From: Paramecium octaurelia
Taxonomy: Eukaryota; Ciliophora; Oligohymenophorea; Peniculida; Parameciidae
Direction of reading: 5' to 3'
Length of the DNA: 64,000 bases
Assembly: GCA_905182995.1 (NCBI GenBank)
Contig: CAJJDP010000017.1
Location: 62,001 to 126,000 of the forward strand
A program made the position numbers and the translations under genes. Below are positions 52,224 to 64,000 of the stretch, piece by piece (within the stretch, counting starts at the first letter, position 1; every line of letters starts with the position of its first letter). The notes under the pieces were generated by a model that saw nothing but the letters and a program-made list of their open reading frames with translations, searched no databases and had not been told where the DNA came from.

Positions 52224-52954
52224 ATGATGAAGATTTACACTGTTTCAAAATAGGTTAACATAAAGGCTGAAAAGAATTTTATCAAATTTTCTAGTTAATA
52301 TTATAAATTGCATAAGAATGACATGACCCCAGATTTATTGAGCGAGGTCAATTCTCTAAGAACAAAAATCAAGTCTGATAGAGTGGCATTTTCTAGTTAA
52401 AACTCTCCTCAAGTTAGTCCTCGTCTCACTAGCAATCCTTTGTTTAATTGTAAAAAAGGGACCCTAAATATTATTATAGTCAAGGAGGAGAAGCCAACTC
52501 TGAATTCCATTTACTCAGACGACAAACATTAGGACATATACAATCTCTACGTTGATGAGATAAACGATCTCAAATAATGTTAGTGTGTAATTTATATCTA
52601 GAACTCCATAAAGCCAATTGCATAATAAAATAATAAAAAAGTGATCACGATAAAAAGATCTTAGGTAACCTTTTTGCTTAAAATAAGAATTGAATCTCAA
52701 GTTAGATTAAGAAAGAGCAAGAGTTAATGATCTCACTGAACAAGTAATGGACTAAAATATAGTAGATTTTGGAGATGAAGTCTAATTAATTATAAAAGTC
52801 AAGTGTGTCTATGCTCAATTGCAGTTTGGAGTAAAGGAAACAGACCTCGAATTCGGAGTTGAATAAGGAATAGAGTAGAGAATTGTTTAAATCTGAAATT
52901 TGTAGGGCCTTAGAAAAGTACAATAAGAGCAAGTAAGATTAGAGTAATAAGTGA
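52224..52954 (+). CDS. Coiled-coil protein, about 220 aa
   Basis: Three introns of 23, 23 and 22 nt bring the frame to 221 codons. The second half is coiled coil (LELNLKLDQERARVNDLTEQ and on). No family recognised. Alternative Met at 52227. The splice sites were inferred from frame and coiled-coil continuity. Confidence 0.6.
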
Positions 52955-53047
52955 ATTCAAGATTTATCGATTTCAATTTTTGTGTTTGTATGATTATAAG
53001 TTAATTAACATGGCGTAATCTCTTAAGTATAATTGATAATAAATTTA

Positions 53048-55965
53048 ATGGATCAGCAATAAACAGATATTAAGGAATTGTTGTCTCTGTATAATAATGC
53101 GATGTAGATCAAGAAGAGAGCTGAGAAGAAATTGATACGATTCACTAATTGCCTTTCTGAATTGGATCGAAGAAATTGTGGAGCAGAAATAATTGAGCAA
53201 ATCAATGTTGTCAGACAAAAGATCAAGGAAGAAAGGAAAAATCAAGCTGAACAGACTGTCAGAAACTCATATGTCCAATTGCAAAACCAGATGGACCAAA
53301 GTAGTTTAATGCTAAAACAAAAACTTTAAGAAAAGGAACTATGTATTTGTTTCATTTGATTGAGCAAGAACTTGAATCTATGGACCTGGAGCATAAATGT
53401 GAATTGTAGAAACAGCAGCAAGTGATAAATGATCTCAATCTCTAAATTGAAGAAGTCAAAGATAGTAATTCATATTCTTTATTCAAATAGATAATCAGGA
53501 TTAAATTTTTAGTTTGACTCAGAAGAATCAGTAACTGCTCAATCTCATTGAAGACTTAAACAAATAAATCGCTGAATTAAAATAAAGTATCCCTTTAAAT
53601 GACATTTTAGTTTTGGAACACTATCAAAACGAAGAATTTAAATCCCAATAATTTAATAACAGTATTAAAATAGTATTATTAAAGGTTCCATAAGAGTATC
53701 CCAGAACTCATAAATGTTGTAGAACATCAAGAAAGTAGGAAGCCAAGAAAACAATCAAACCACTGAATCCATGGATCAATGCTAATTTGAAACTTTGGCT
53801 TCAGAAGTCAAATATCAAGAGACTTGTGAAAATTTTGACGAAGAGATCCTTTTGGGATCCTCAAATCAATGTGCTGAGTCTAAAGGTATTCTCCCCATAT
53901 TCCATTGTAGAATTACAATCCCCAATCAGAATTTAGGATTAATAATCTAATCAAAATTAAATTTATGAATTAAATTTTACAATTGAAGAATTAAAAGAAC
54001 AAATTCAAAGTATTCTTAATCAATAATTTTATCTAGATTTACAATAAGAGAAATAAAAACTGATTGACAGTCTCTAAGAAAATGAACTTAAATTTGAAAC
54101 CTTTAAATAGAAAATTTAAATAAATGAGAACAATTTACAGAATCAAATAAATGATCTGATCCAATAAAATTAAGGTACAAATAATCTAAGTTCATATAGA
54201 ACTGTTGGCTAAAGAGTAACTTCTTCAGGCCCAGATAGAGGATTAGAAGAATGAAATTAAAAATATAGCAAAACTTACTGAAGATCTATAACAGTCTCAA
54301 TAACTATTGAATTAAAAAGATGTAATCATATCAACACTGAATGGAGAACAAGAATAGTTTAAATCTTAGATATAATAATTTGAATAATAAGTTGAATTGA
54401 TTCCCAAATTAAAGGAAGATGTTGATCATCATAAGAACGTAATAAACGAGAAAGATGGAGAAATTCAATAATTAAAATAACATCTTGAAAGTGAATAGAA
54501 TCTAATTGTGGAAAAGTAAAAAACAAATGAAATCTTAAATGAAAAGATCATTGAAACTCAGAATACTTTAGATAAATAAATTTAATCGAACTCATTATTG
54601 TAGAATGATAATCAAAGTACTTATTTCCATAATTAATAAAATAGGTTTAATTTAAGAAAAGTAATTGCTTACCGATTAAATAGATTAACTTAATAAAGAC
54701 AAAGAATGTAACCATATTATAAATATACTAGAATAAAAATCAGAATTGACAAGTAAAATATAGGAGCTTGAAACTGAAATTCAAAACTTATCTGCAAAAA
54801 GATAGGAGTAGGATTAACATCTTAATGAATAAAATCTCCTTCTTTAAAAGTTAAATTAAAATGAGTCCAGTTTAACATAACAAGTTCAAGACTTGAACTC
54901 ATAGTTGAAGGAATTTGAAATCAAATACAAAGTATTAGAATAGGAAAATACTAAATAATAATAAGAGATTGGAGTCTTAAATGAGTAAAAGCAATAATTT
55001 GAATCTCAAATTGTAGAGTTGAACACGCAATATTAGTAAATCTAATAGGATTTCAAGGATTATTAGATTAATAAGGAAGGAGTAGAGTCTGCTTTAAATA
55101 AGGAACTTGAATGTAAGAATTATTATTATTAATAATATTAGAAACTAAAATTTAAAATCAATAACTCTTAGAGGAGGTAGATTAACTTAAATAAAAAATG
55201 GAGGAATTGACTACAATTAACAGTAGTAAGGATTTACAAAGAGATGAATAGATAAAATTTTAAAAGTAATTGGAAAATCAATATAAAAGTAATAGTAAAT
55301 ATATTATCTTAGTTCTTGAGGATAAACTTAAGAATGCAAAACTATAATCCTAAGAAGAATGCGATAAAATTGCAGAGGGTTACAAGGAGGAACTCAAATT
55401 AATGTAGGAATAATTAATGAGAAGTTCAGAAAACATCAAGTAATTTTCACCAGTTAGAGAACTATCATAAGATGATAAATATAAAGAGTAGATCAATAGA
55501 CTCAATGATGAACTTAGATTAAGCAAACTATAAATTGCCCAATTCTCAACGGTTAATAATTAGTTAAAGTAATAATAAAAGGATTTGGTATTGAAGCTGT
55601 AAAGTATGTTGAAACTGACTCCAGCAGCTGATTAGGATCTTAATGATTTGATTTTGATAATTGAAAGCAATCTGTCAAGTTGTCAAAGTAGTCCTGCCAG
55701 ACAATCCTCAAAGAAAACCAGCATGATTGATACGACCAAGATGCTTATGAACAAATCCAGAATGTCAATGGGTTCTAATAGAGGATCTGTGTTAGTGTCT
55801 TAGAATCAGATATCAGACAATGGATACAGAAACAGTGCAAACCTCTAAGATAATGGGTTTAGAAGTAGTATAAACGTGTAGAAGGTTCCATCGAGCAGTC
55901 AAAGTAACACAGACTTGTAAAAGATTCTGGACGATGTTTCAGATTAGGATATTGTTTAGTAATGA
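53048..55965 (+). CDS. Long coiled-coil protein, about 908 aa
   Basis: Seven short introns (25-32 nt) bring the total to an exact multiple of three. Almost the whole length is Gln/Glu/Lys/Leu heptad repeat (for example LLTDQIDQLNKDKECNHI), ending with a Ser-rich tail. Structural role in the cortex, basal bodies or cilia is typical for such proteins but unproven. It shares strand and style with the preceding gene; they are separated by a TGA and 93 bp. Confidence 0.72.
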
Positions 55966-56009
55966 TTATGAATGTTTCGTATTGAATTTATATATTTGTT
56001 GCAACATGC

Positions 56010-56595
56010 TCAGCACTTTTCATCATGGAAATTCCATTTAAAACTCTTTGGCCCTTTTCCACCGGCTTTCTTGATAAACTCTTCATCATTGGGAGGTTTC
56101 ATCTGATTATAATATCGTTATCCTCACTTTTATGGTAGCACTCGACAACATGGATTGGATTGAAAGACATAAAGAGGTTACGCTCAAGGCAGCAGTCCAT
56201 TCTAAAGTAATCATTCTATTATTAAATACCATCGTATAATATTGATAAACAAATGAATCCATTTGAATAGATATGTTCATGCACAGGTGGCTTACCAATA
56301 AAGATTACCTAATTTTAATTATCATAATACTTCAGGGGATTCCATTGGCTAATTTCAAAGAAAAAGGAGCTAAATAAGAATAAAAGCTTCTACATAATTA
56401 TTTGGGAACTTGAATTGCAATCTAAAATATCAAACTCAATTCTTACTCGAATTTTTCCCCTTCATATAGAGTGCCTTTTGCACCTTCAAATCCAATAATC
56501 CAATGTGAAATTTCATTTTTGGGCAGTTAAATATTGAATTCATTTGCAAATGACTTTTTCATACTATCTAACTCTTTTTAAAGTCTTCTTGACAT
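56010..56595 (-). CDS. UBE2W: Ubiquitin-conjugating enzyme E2, UBE2W type
   Basis: 146 aa after removing five introns (25, 45, 22, 28 and 25 nt). The E2 fold reads GAKGTLYEGEKFELQFKFPN, PMESPEV, HIYSNGFICLSILYD with the active Cys, and the tail LCLSIQSMLSSATIKMKPPN and KGPKSFKWNFHDEKC. This last part, with its non-standard C-terminus, marks UBE2W, which adds ubiquitin to protein N-termini. The 45-nt intron (56349-56393) is unusually long for this genome. Confidence 0.9.
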
Positions 56596-57251
56596 CGCGT
56601 TCTACATTTCAACTTTTATTATAATTATAATTTATTTAATATAAATGCTTTATTATATAACAAAAATTTAAATCTTTTACATTCTTTCCCTAATTATATT
56701 TAGGACAATGTTTTTAATAATTTTAAGAACTTTGACAACAAATTTATTTTTACTAATATTTTTGATAATTTTATTCGTTTAAAATAACTAAACTTTATTG
56801 CGAATATATGAGTTTATTCAAAATTATTGCTAATTTGTTATTAATAATAATGAAATTTAGGAATTATTTTTTGAATTCTTCAATTATATTAGTTTTTGAG
56901 AACATTTGTAATTACTTTTGAGCTAGGAACAGGGTTTTTGTAGTTTAGATCGATTTCTGTAATCAATTATTACTTATATGAGCACTGAACTAACATTGAA
57001 TAAATGTTTAAAAAATATCAGTAATTTAATTTACATTAATGAAGAATATTCAGTAAGTTATTACCATGTTCTCATTTAAAATTCTCTTTACAACTCCTTC
57101 TATATTGTCACAAAGCCCTGTAAATGCTTGTTTCAGCTTTAGTTAAACGTGGATAAATTTAATTAATGAATATTATGTATTATTAGGCATTTTAAATAGC
57201 ATATCTTTCTTTTGTTTCCAATTATAATATTTCGAATTAAATTACAACTAA
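56596..57251. other. AT-rich intergenic stretch
   Basis: Divergent spacer between the E2 gene and the plus-strand gene at 57252. No frame or repeat that I can support. Confidence 0.6.
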
Positions 57252-58771
57252 ATGTATAGCCTTTTGACCAACTAACTCATCTTTGACTTCTAACTCAGCT
57301 AATAACACAACTATTGGAATACGTATTAGAATATGCAACATTATTATTATTCTAATGCGTATGCCTATCCTTATGTAAATCAAACTTAACTCTATCCTTA
57401 ACCATTTGACTAAATCCCTGCCTAATCTGAACAAGGTAAGCATAACTATCCTATTATTAGTGTAATGCAAGGAGGATGTTAGTACAACACAGGGTACAAG
57501 AAGATCTTTTTTCGAGACTAAAGATGCTGTACCTTTTGAATCGAGGGAGACGTTAGAAAAATATATATTGATGATAGTCAATGAGGATGAAGATGTAAAT
57601 TAAGTGATTTCTTCGTTAAAAAACAAAAACCAACTTTCTTTGGCGAGTGTCCTTGAGATCCTATTCCAAAAGCAATAGCAACAACACAAGAGTAGGGAGG
57701 AACTCATTAAATTTTGCTTGAGAAAAGCATTAAAGTTCATTTTCAGAAAGGTACAGGAAGAAAATGATAAAACAAGTATTTATTAGACTTAATTTCTAAG
57801 AGATAAATTTGAAATCCGCATAGAAAAAATTCATCGAAATAATAGAACAAGAGACTAAGAGAAATATCATATTGCCATTTAGAAAAAACAGCAAGAATAA
57901 GACTATGAATTCTGAATTCTTAAAAGAAATATTTTCTTCTAAGACTTTTGTTCGATATTATGAAGAATATTTAAGTAAAAATATAATATAATAACTTAGA
58001 TTGCTTAGATGAATAAATTCAGAAAGACTCCAAAAAAAAAATTGCGGCCTTATGCAATAAAATATAGAATACAATTTCAGACGATAAAATTGTATAAATT
58101 TTTTTTAATCTAGTTTTCTTTCGAAGTTAAAAGATTGCCTTGGTCTCTATCCAATGTCGAGAAAGTTAAAATAACAGCCAAAGAAATGTTAATGTACTCT
58201 ACAAATTAGAATTATTGACTAAAATAGATTCATATTTACATTTCATCACATCATAACATAATTAAAAATACTTTCTTTTTTTATTAATTATGAAACAATA
58301 TCAGTAATATATATTCTTACAATAAACCACAGATTACAAATGCCTTTAAAATAATGGAAACTTACATGATCTTATCTCAATTCATTAAAAGTACCTACTA
58401 AATTTAAACAGGAAGCATTTCTAGATGAAGAACCATAAATAATTGCCATTCTATAAAATTTATCTATACCTAAAATCATTATATTAAAGATTAATATTAA
58501 TTTTAATTAAATATTGGCTTATATGAGTTTAATCCCAGTTAGTGTTTATATTTTATTACCTTCTTCATGGAAATAGTGTTATTTAAAGTAGTTCCTAATT
58601 GAATTCTAATGTAAATATATATATATATTTCTGAGAATTAAAATTTGTTAAGTCAGAATGCTTTTAATATAAAATGAGAAGAATATCTACATACATCTAT
58701 CAAATTTGGAGCCCTTTGTAGAATAGACAGACAGACTATTTTATATAGATCCCTAACAAAAGGCTAATTGA
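57252..58771 (+). CDS. Unknown protein, about 448 aa
   Basis: Seven introns (25, 25, 25, 22, 22, 29 and 25 nt; first at 57436-57460) close the frame exactly. The N-terminus is Gln/Tyr/Asn-rich (MQHYYYSNAYAYPYVNQTQL), then a mixed helical region (FLKEIFSSKTFVRYYEEYL). The last ~100 residues after about 58480 are AT-rich and hydrophobic, and may include an unrecognised intron. Met at 57333 is an alternative start. No family recognised. Confidence 0.55.
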
Positions 58772-58801
58772 TAAATTTGATTTTAGTAATTAATATAATT
58801 A

Positions 58802-59716
58802 TCATTTTTTTAGGTATATCAATCCAAAATGATTGGCAGATATCAAACCAACTATGTTGTCGTAAATTTGCATATTGTCTATGGTGTATTCTTTGCGAAT
58901 TTAATATTACTTTAGATGAGTATCCATTTCAATTATTTCAACATTGCCTTCTTGACATGCTGAAATAATGAGGGAGTTCATCAACCAGTCAGCATTTGAT
59001 ATAATGTCTTAACATCTAATTCTTTGGCAGGTTTATTGTATTTATCTTGTATCGTATAAATCGATGATACCATTTTCTTGATCGATGGCCATTACATAAG
59101 AGTTGTCAAATTTATTATAATTGATTTTGCTATATTTTAATGATTGTCTGGTTTAGAAGGGGAAAATTTGATTAAGTCTTACATCAAAGCGAAAGAGTCC
59201 ATTCTTATTGGTAATCAATGATCCAACATTCCCATCAGCACTTAGACTCAAGTCATAGATTTCCTGATTCTGAAAGACTTAGGTTTGAGAGAGAGGCTTT
59301 TGAGTGTTGATGTCCCATATAGTTAGGATTGAATCGATGGAACCAGAAATAATCTTTTGATTATCAACGTTGTCAAAACAAGAAATCACTTCATTAGATT
59401 GGAGATCAACAAGATGATCAATTTTGTTTTTAGAATACTTGAAGATTTGGAAACTTTCACCTGCAACAACTATTAACTCATTAAGCAACATTAATTGAAT
59501 AACAAATTTGGAATCAAGACTGATTTAAGATTTTTTCTATAAATTATCATCCTTATTTGACAACACTTGATTAATATTAATCATACCCAATAATTCTTAG
59601 GTGCCTTCTCCAAATGTAGACAATGCAATCACGGTTTCTTAATCTAACTATTTCAATGAACAACCATACAATTCTTTACTATGAATAAACATATAACTAT
59701 TAATAATACAGTTCAT
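58802..59716 (-). CDS. WD40 protein resembling TTG1/DCAF7
   Basis: 304 aa, intronless. WD-type blades are visible: QKIISGSIDSILTIWDINTQ, IYDLSLSADGNVGSLITNKN followed by RFDVRLNQ, and ISNADWLMNSLIISACQEGN. The string RFDVR and the overall length resemble DCAF7/TTG1 adaptors, but conservation is weak. Likely a scaffold. Confidence 0.7.
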
Positions 59717-59753
59717 AATTTAATCGAATAAAAACATTAATAATATTTTTTAT

Positions 59754-60729
59754 TCATATTGATTCAGCTACTTAACTTAGAATGTTTGGCTAATAAAAAT
59801 TAAGAATCATTAATTAACTGTCTTTTTGCACTCTCTCCATCCAATTATCTATCATAGTTGTGTTTAGCTCCTTATATTTACATTTATTTAATTTATAAGT
59901 AGATAATTTATATAGTTTCCACTTAATATATTCATTCAAATTAATTACTAAAAGCTCTTTTAGCTTCACTTTAGTCTTACATCTATCTTTGAGTATGAAT
60001 TTCTACAATTTTCAGGTCTATTTTAAATAAAAATTATAACTCTGGTAATTGTTTTCTAAATAGAATCATTGTTCTCCTTCAAATTCTTTTATTATTAAAC
60101 TGACATTTAAATAAGGATTTATTGCATAATATATATCATGTAATTGTTCATTTCCGAGTGGGGTTTTAATTTATTGGGTAGTACAGCATTGGTTAATATT
60201 AACTGGTTATTGTATCAGAATTGATAGATGAATAAATTTTAACTTCATTTGCCAGCTTAATCACATAGATTAATCCTTTTGATGTTTTTTAAATGGTTTG
60301 AGGTGGAGTTCTTGGAGCAGATCTGAAGGTAAATTTTTGAACTGAAAAGTTTGATACAGTAATTTTATACAGCTGATTGTTGTTAATCAAGTTTAAGACA
60401 TTGTCTAAGATATCTTAGAATAATAAGAAATGGCGTCGCATTAAGGAATGCAAAATTGACTATGTATTTAACAAAGGCAATTTAAATTCATTAGATTAAG
60501 GAATTATACAGTTACAAATTAAGGAGTTATTTTTGGGAAGGCACCTATATGTATTATGGAATTTATGTTGAATTGGAATATGAGCAGTTGAAATTGAAGA
60601 GAGAGGAGGAGTGGTGTAGATTTTTGATTTTCGAGTTTAAGGGGATAGAATAAAATATATTAATAAAATAACTAAAAGAAACACTAAATAAGGGGATTTT
60701 TAAAAAAAATTAAAAAAGATACGACACAT
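59754..60729 (-). CDS. Membrane-anchored protein, unknown
   Basis: About 304 aa. A signal-anchor helix (YLVFLLVILLIYFIL) lies at residues 14-28, followed by a presumably luminal domain with a few Cys. Removing a 41-nt intron near 60225-60265 and a 20-nt one near 60010 closes the frame exactly, but the 41-nt splice is uncertain. ATG 60727-60729. No family recognised. Confidence 0.5.
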
Positions 60730-60843
60730 ACTTAAATTGTAAATACCATAAAGTTAAAAAGTTAAATTAAGGAAGGGGGAGGTGTGCTGGGAATGACGAA
60801 TCTTTTTAGTTAAAGATCAAAATTTAAATATAAAAGAAGCAGA

Positions 60844-63800
60844 ATGTCTGGACAACCTCATTACAAGTAAGGAAGCATTCCAATATTTAGTTTTCTGAAT
60901 GTGCCGAATTTTGGCATGTTGAATCCTTAAAATACTTAAATATCTTAAGTATACGAGAAGGCTATTAAAGAAGCTGTGAATAGTGTGCATTTATAAAAAT
61001 TAGGAAAAAAACAACTATAATAAATTGCAAAAGAACTGAATATACATGAAAAAAAAAAAAAAGAAGAAATTATTAGCTCAATTCCCACACAACTTCTACA
61101 ATTTTTGATATAAGTTGATCCATCTAGACCTGTGGAATAGCTTCTTCAACACCAACCAAACCTTCAAAACAACGAGAGCATAATGGCCATCTTAAAGAAA
61201 TTTTAAGGAAGCATAATCAATAGAACATAATAATTCCCATAACAACCACAAATACAGCGAGCCATCCCATAAATCCTGGCAAATCCATATATGAACTATG
61301 TATTGAATTCATTTAAAATTTAAGATGGTCCTCCCATAAGCACAGCAATAACAACAATTATTACAATACAATCCATTAATGAATATGAATCTCTATCAAT
61401 AGCAGATGAGATAAAATACACCGCAACAATTTTACTATCAATATAACAGTATGCATTCTACATTATTTAGATCAATGGAATGAATCCCTTACAATTCCAT
61501 AAACAGAAATTTAACAACTCCTCATGTGTCCATGTAAGTAAGAAAATTCAATTATTCCTAGAATCATTCCCGCCAAAAGAGTTACTAATGAGGAAGTTAA
61601 ATGCATTAATTGCGATAACAAACTTCATATTTCCTGTATGAAATTGTAGCCCAACGATGTCAAGATGTTCGAATGTCCAGTTTGCATTCTCAGCAAAATT
61701 GACCCACTCAATCAAATTATTAAAGTTCTCACTAAACCGACCTTGATGAATGTTAATTCAAGCACGCTCAGTTTCATGCTTACTGCTGAAGAATTCCAGT
61801 AACACCTATTTATATAAACATAGTCAATTATAAGATCGCTCATTTTAATACTAAGTAGAATTGAGATCAATAAGACTTGACGCTAAATACATGAATGAAA
61901 TTACTTGGCCTGATTTCTGTGAAATTTCAATCAATCAGCAACGTCTTGTGGAACTCAAACCACTTAAATCAAATAGCAGTCTAAAAAAAAGAAAGGATGA
62001 AATTTAGATCATACCCTTCCAGCATAATATTACTCTCTCCATCAAATAAGGCTACAATCAAATCATTATCAAAGATGGACAAAATTTCCAAGAACCCAAA
62101 ACATAGTTTAAATTGTGTGAAGAGTAAAACCTTATTAATATAATATTAGTGGAGTCTATGCACAAGCCATTTATTTGACAAAGAAGAGACCACATTAGGA
62201 ATTGATCAATCAGATTAAATAAAATAAGGAGTGTCTTAAAACTAAGGAAGAGTGTATACAACTCATTTAAAAAGCCTGTGTGGCTGAAAAGACTGATAAT
62301 GATGTTCAAATTGATAAAATCACCATCAAGGTTTCCCTCAAGTGTCAATTTGATTCTTAAATGATCTAGACACCTGCTAGAGGAAAGTTTTGTGCACATG
62401 TCTAATGTTTCTCTCTTGAAAATACCATCACCATTAATGCTGGCACATCAAAGAAGTGGAAATGCCCTGTTTGCAAAAAAAAGATTTTTGATATCATGAT
62501 CGATTAGTATTAATTGCAATTATTGGAACAATATAGAAATAATAAAGAAAACATAAAGGAAGTCGTTTTTGATTAAAATGTATTATATTTATTCTAAATC
62601 TAGGGGGAAATAGTGTAAGAGATCAAAGAGGAGTTGGAAGAGTCTGAAGAAGAATAAGTCAGTATCAATAAGCAGAATCAATTAGAAGAATAACAAAAAC
62701 AAGCACTTTAATAATTAGCAGATCCAACACTTCTAAGACTAATTATGTTGAACCCTACAACTCTGATTCAGATGCAATTGTATTAAAAACAAATGGGCTA
62801 AATTTCTGTCCTGTAGTAGCAACAACAAATTTAATAATAACAGATGTAGCATAAAGAGAAAAATGAAAATGTCAACACTTATTAAAATAAGTCATAGTTA
62901 AAATAATTAGTTGAATCAAACTTATCTAATATTGAAGGGAAGTAAAATTCATTACAATAATTATTGACTCAATAGACAATTACGAAGCCTAAATTCATAA
63001 AATTTAAAAAATTTGAAACTTGGTTAGATGAAGTATCCCAACAAGAACTTGCTTAGAAGAATTTGGAAAAATAGATAAATGATCAAATAAACGAAGATTA
63101 ATAAAATTTAGAACAAAATTAATCTTAATAATAATAAGATTCATTATAATTGGAAAAGTAATAATAATAATTATCCGAATAATAGTAGTCAATCTAATAG
63201 CAACAGTAATAATTATTATTATAATAACAATAATAATAATAACAACAACAACTATAACAATAACAGTAACAACAACAATAACAATAATAATAACAATAAT
63301 AATTATAAACTACACATCAAGAAAATGATAAACCGATATAGAAATCTAATAGACTGAAAGAAAGAATGGTTAGAGTAATAAAAAAATAATTTTCTGAATT
63401 TATTAGAAAGAATTTTGCTAACAATATAAATGTTACTGCTGAGAATAATGTTAAAAATCCTTAATAGACATAATAATAATAACAAAGTGCCACTAAAAAA
63501 TATATCTATAAACTTTCTGAAGAGAAACCTAAAATCAATACTACTACTCAATTCACAAAAATGTTGGCTGATCAGATCATTATGCAAAACCCTGGTCAAA
63601 TTGAAAAGCAGCATGAAGATTTGAAATCTTTTGGAGAGGAGTAATTAAAATCATTATAAGCTTTTCTCCCTTAAGGATTTACTACTCCATAATCTGTATT
63701 TTAATAATAAATAGTCAATTAAAAATAATCAGATTCTAATGCTTAAATTTAAAAAGTGTTAAGCAATTAGAATCCAACCCTTGTTGGATAACAACCATAA

Positions 63801-63983
63801 CCATAATAATAACAATAACAATAATAATAGCAATAATAATAGTAATAATAATAATAATAGTAATAAGTTCCTTAATAAAAAGTGAAAGAAAAATCTTTAC
63901 AAAAAATTAAATCTCCTCAACCCAGCAGCAGCCATGAGGATAAAAATGGAAAAAATATGGATAATCCAATTTGCATAGATTGA
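60844..63983 (+). CDS. SIZ/PIAS-type SUMO E3 ligase with PHD finger and polyQ tracts
   Basis: About 998 aa. Introns include 25 nt (near 61294), 22 nt (61449-61470), 25, 26 and 24 nt. A PHD finger reads CPCKQ, CINCDNKLHISC, FECPVC. A PINIT-like domain follows, then an SP-RING: KVSLKCQFDSQMIQTPARG, FCAHVQCF, WKCPVCKKK. This PHD + SP-RING order is that of plant SIZ1 and fits SUMO ligation in the nucleus. The C-terminal third is Gln-rich, with a 21-Gln run at 63804-63866. TGA is 63981-63983. Confidence 0.88.
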
Positions 63984-64000
63984 TCATAATACATTTTTTT

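Noticed and set aside
61449-61490. In-frame TGA breaking the SUMO ligase
   Set aside because: A 22-nt intron at 61449-61470 shifts the frame past it and restores the PHD cysteines downstream.
63190-63310. Simple (TAA/CAA)n microsatellite as non-coding repeat
   Set aside because: It stays in frame with the SUMO ligase for hundreds of codons on both sides, so it is polyQ coding sequence.

Overview
The window reads as macronuclear DNA of a Paramecium-type ciliate. TAA and TAG sit in-frame as glutamine inside almost every recognisable gene and only TGA ends them. Genes are cut by tiny introns, mostly 20-32 nt, GT to AG. The DNA is AT-rich and genes are packed head to head with gaps as short as 21 bp. 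I built the gene models by hand with this code, and nearly all close exactly in frame after removing the short introns. No sequence search was run, so species and family names rest on motifs.

Layout. 1-8.6 kb: end of an ankyrin protein, HflX-type GTPase, zinc-finger protein, hypothetical gene, MPP10 (rRNA processing), kelch-BTB protein, and a damaged S28 serine peptidase. 8.6-12.2 kb: a 1,461-bp block (FKBP-like TPR gene plus the start of a PP1 phosphatase) present twice, apparently identical, around a single N; this looks like an unmerged contig overlap. 12.3-22.1 kb: membrane protein, basic and coiled-coil proteins, WD40 protein, S1/P1 nuclease, Mei2-like RNA-binding protein, NDUFB9-like complex I subunit, RNF113/CWC24-like splicing factor. 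23.1-31.8 kb: hypothetical gene, heat shock factor, PP5 phosphatase, then a same-strand row of pseudokinase, type I membrane protein and ULK-like kinase. 32.9-39.3 kb: ArsM-like methyltransferase and a full-length ABCB transporter. 39.4-48.5 kb: long coiled-coil proteins, CK2-alpha-like kinase with a signal peptide, tRNA-Val(AAC), tandem-PX protein. 48.6-64 kb: MTR4-type RNA helicase, Erv/ALR thiol oxidase, two coiled-coil genes, UBE2W-type E2, an unknown gene, WD40 protein, membrane-anchored protein and a PHD/SP-RING SUMO ligase with glutamine runs.

The genes are ordinary housekeeping and cell-structure genes, not an operon. Themes are RNA processing (MPP10, MTR4, Mei2, RNF113), phosphorylation (PP1, PP5, ULK-like, CK2-like, pseudokinase) and ubiquitin/SUMO (UBE2W, SIZ/PIAS). 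I saw no transposon, LTR element, viral fossil or CRISPR array. The most notable items are the duplicated block with the N, the pseudokinase, the secreted CK2-like kinase, the natural poly-His linker and the glutamine runs written mostly in reassigned stop codons.
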